Shown here piece by piece: positions 6,213 through 6,306 of a DNA stretch of 6,306 nucleotides. A program made the position numbers and the translations under genes. Position 1 is the first letter of the stretch. The number at the start of each line of letters is the position of its first letter. Under the pieces are notes generated by a model. That model was given only the letters and a program-made list of their open reading frames with translations, did no database searches and had not been told where the DNA came from. This DNA comes from Deltaproteobacteria bacterium (GTDB taxonomy: Bacteria; Bdellovibrionota; UBA1018): positions 1 to 6,306 of the forward strand of contig JACQAU010000073.1 of NCBI GenBank assembly GCA_016194835.1, in the 5' to 3' direction.

Positions 6213-6306
6213 ATTAGAAAAAGGCTGGGTTGAGTATTTAAAAAACATAGAACTTTTTTCTGAGATTAGTTCTAATGACGAAGCTCTTAGGAAAATAGCG
6301 ATGTTA
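6169..6306 (+). CDS. Probable cyclic-nucleotide-binding-domain protein, N-terminus (partial)
   Basis: ATG 6169 opens a frame that stays open to the window edge (46 codons seen, no stop). Residues 20-46, WVEYLKNIELFSEISSNDEALRKIAML, resemble the entry to a cNMP-binding (CAP_ED/Crp-type) domain, whose usual opening is 'L+.iplFs.ls..el..la'. The glycine-rich and phosphate-binding parts that would prove it lie beyond the window. The first 19 residues are basic with no signal peptide, so a cytoplasmic protein is expected. The start overlaps the channel gene by 44 bases in a different frame and has a good AAGGA site, so the two are almost certainly cotranscribed. It could be a stand-alone cNMP sensor, a Crp/Fnr-like regulator, or the front of a larger protein. 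The family call rests on one short segment. Confidence 0.55.
   Translation, partial: MTQVKKMLNFQPKFKLEKGWVEYLKNIELFSEISSNDEALRKIAML

Overview
The window is a strongly AT-rich, compact stretch of Gram-negative chromosome. An outer membrane is implied by LptD (LPS transport) and by a lipoprotein with a LytM-type domain next to SurE. The tRNA gene does not encode its 3' CCA, unlike E. coli and most gammaproteobacteria. I think of an AT-rich Bdellovibrionota or deltaproteobacteria-like lineage, but this is a weak inference from gene content and base composition. All genes lie on the + strand.

Layout. 1-108 is the C-terminal tail of AccD (acetyl-CoA carboxylase beta subunit). Its stop overlaps the ATG of lptD (105-2450), the outer-membrane LPS translocon. 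Three bases later comes a SIS-domain protein of the UPF0309 type (2454-3194). A 188-base gap (3195-3382) holds a 13-bp tandem duplication, a good -10 box, a spaced 13-bp direct repeat and an oddly GC-rich patch with a tiny ORF that ends on the surE start. surE (3386-4156) overlaps a short M23-peptidase lipoprotein gene resembling nlpD (4138-4770), a pairing that recalls the surE-pcm-nlpD-rpoS cluster of gammaproteobacteria. An AT-rich inverted repeat and tRNA-Arg(CCU) (4811-4882) follow. Then comes a two-helix RCK potassium channel (4932-6212), overlapped by 44 bases by the start of a probable cyclic-nucleotide-binding protein (6169 to the window edge).

How the genes fit together. The first two thirds serve the cell envelope: malonyl-CoA supply for lipids, LPS export, a possible sugar-phosphate protein, and peptidoglycan hydrolysis. 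SurE is a nucleotidase in stress or stationary-phase housekeeping. The last third is a separate ion-transport unit, a ligand-gated K+ channel with a translationally overlapping putative nucleotide-sensing partner.

I found no mobile element, CRISPR array, toxin-antitoxin pair or defence system. Nothing here clearly amounts to an undescribed system. The most interesting items are the channel/cNMP-binding pair, the composite segment upstream of surE, and short tandem duplications at two gene ends.
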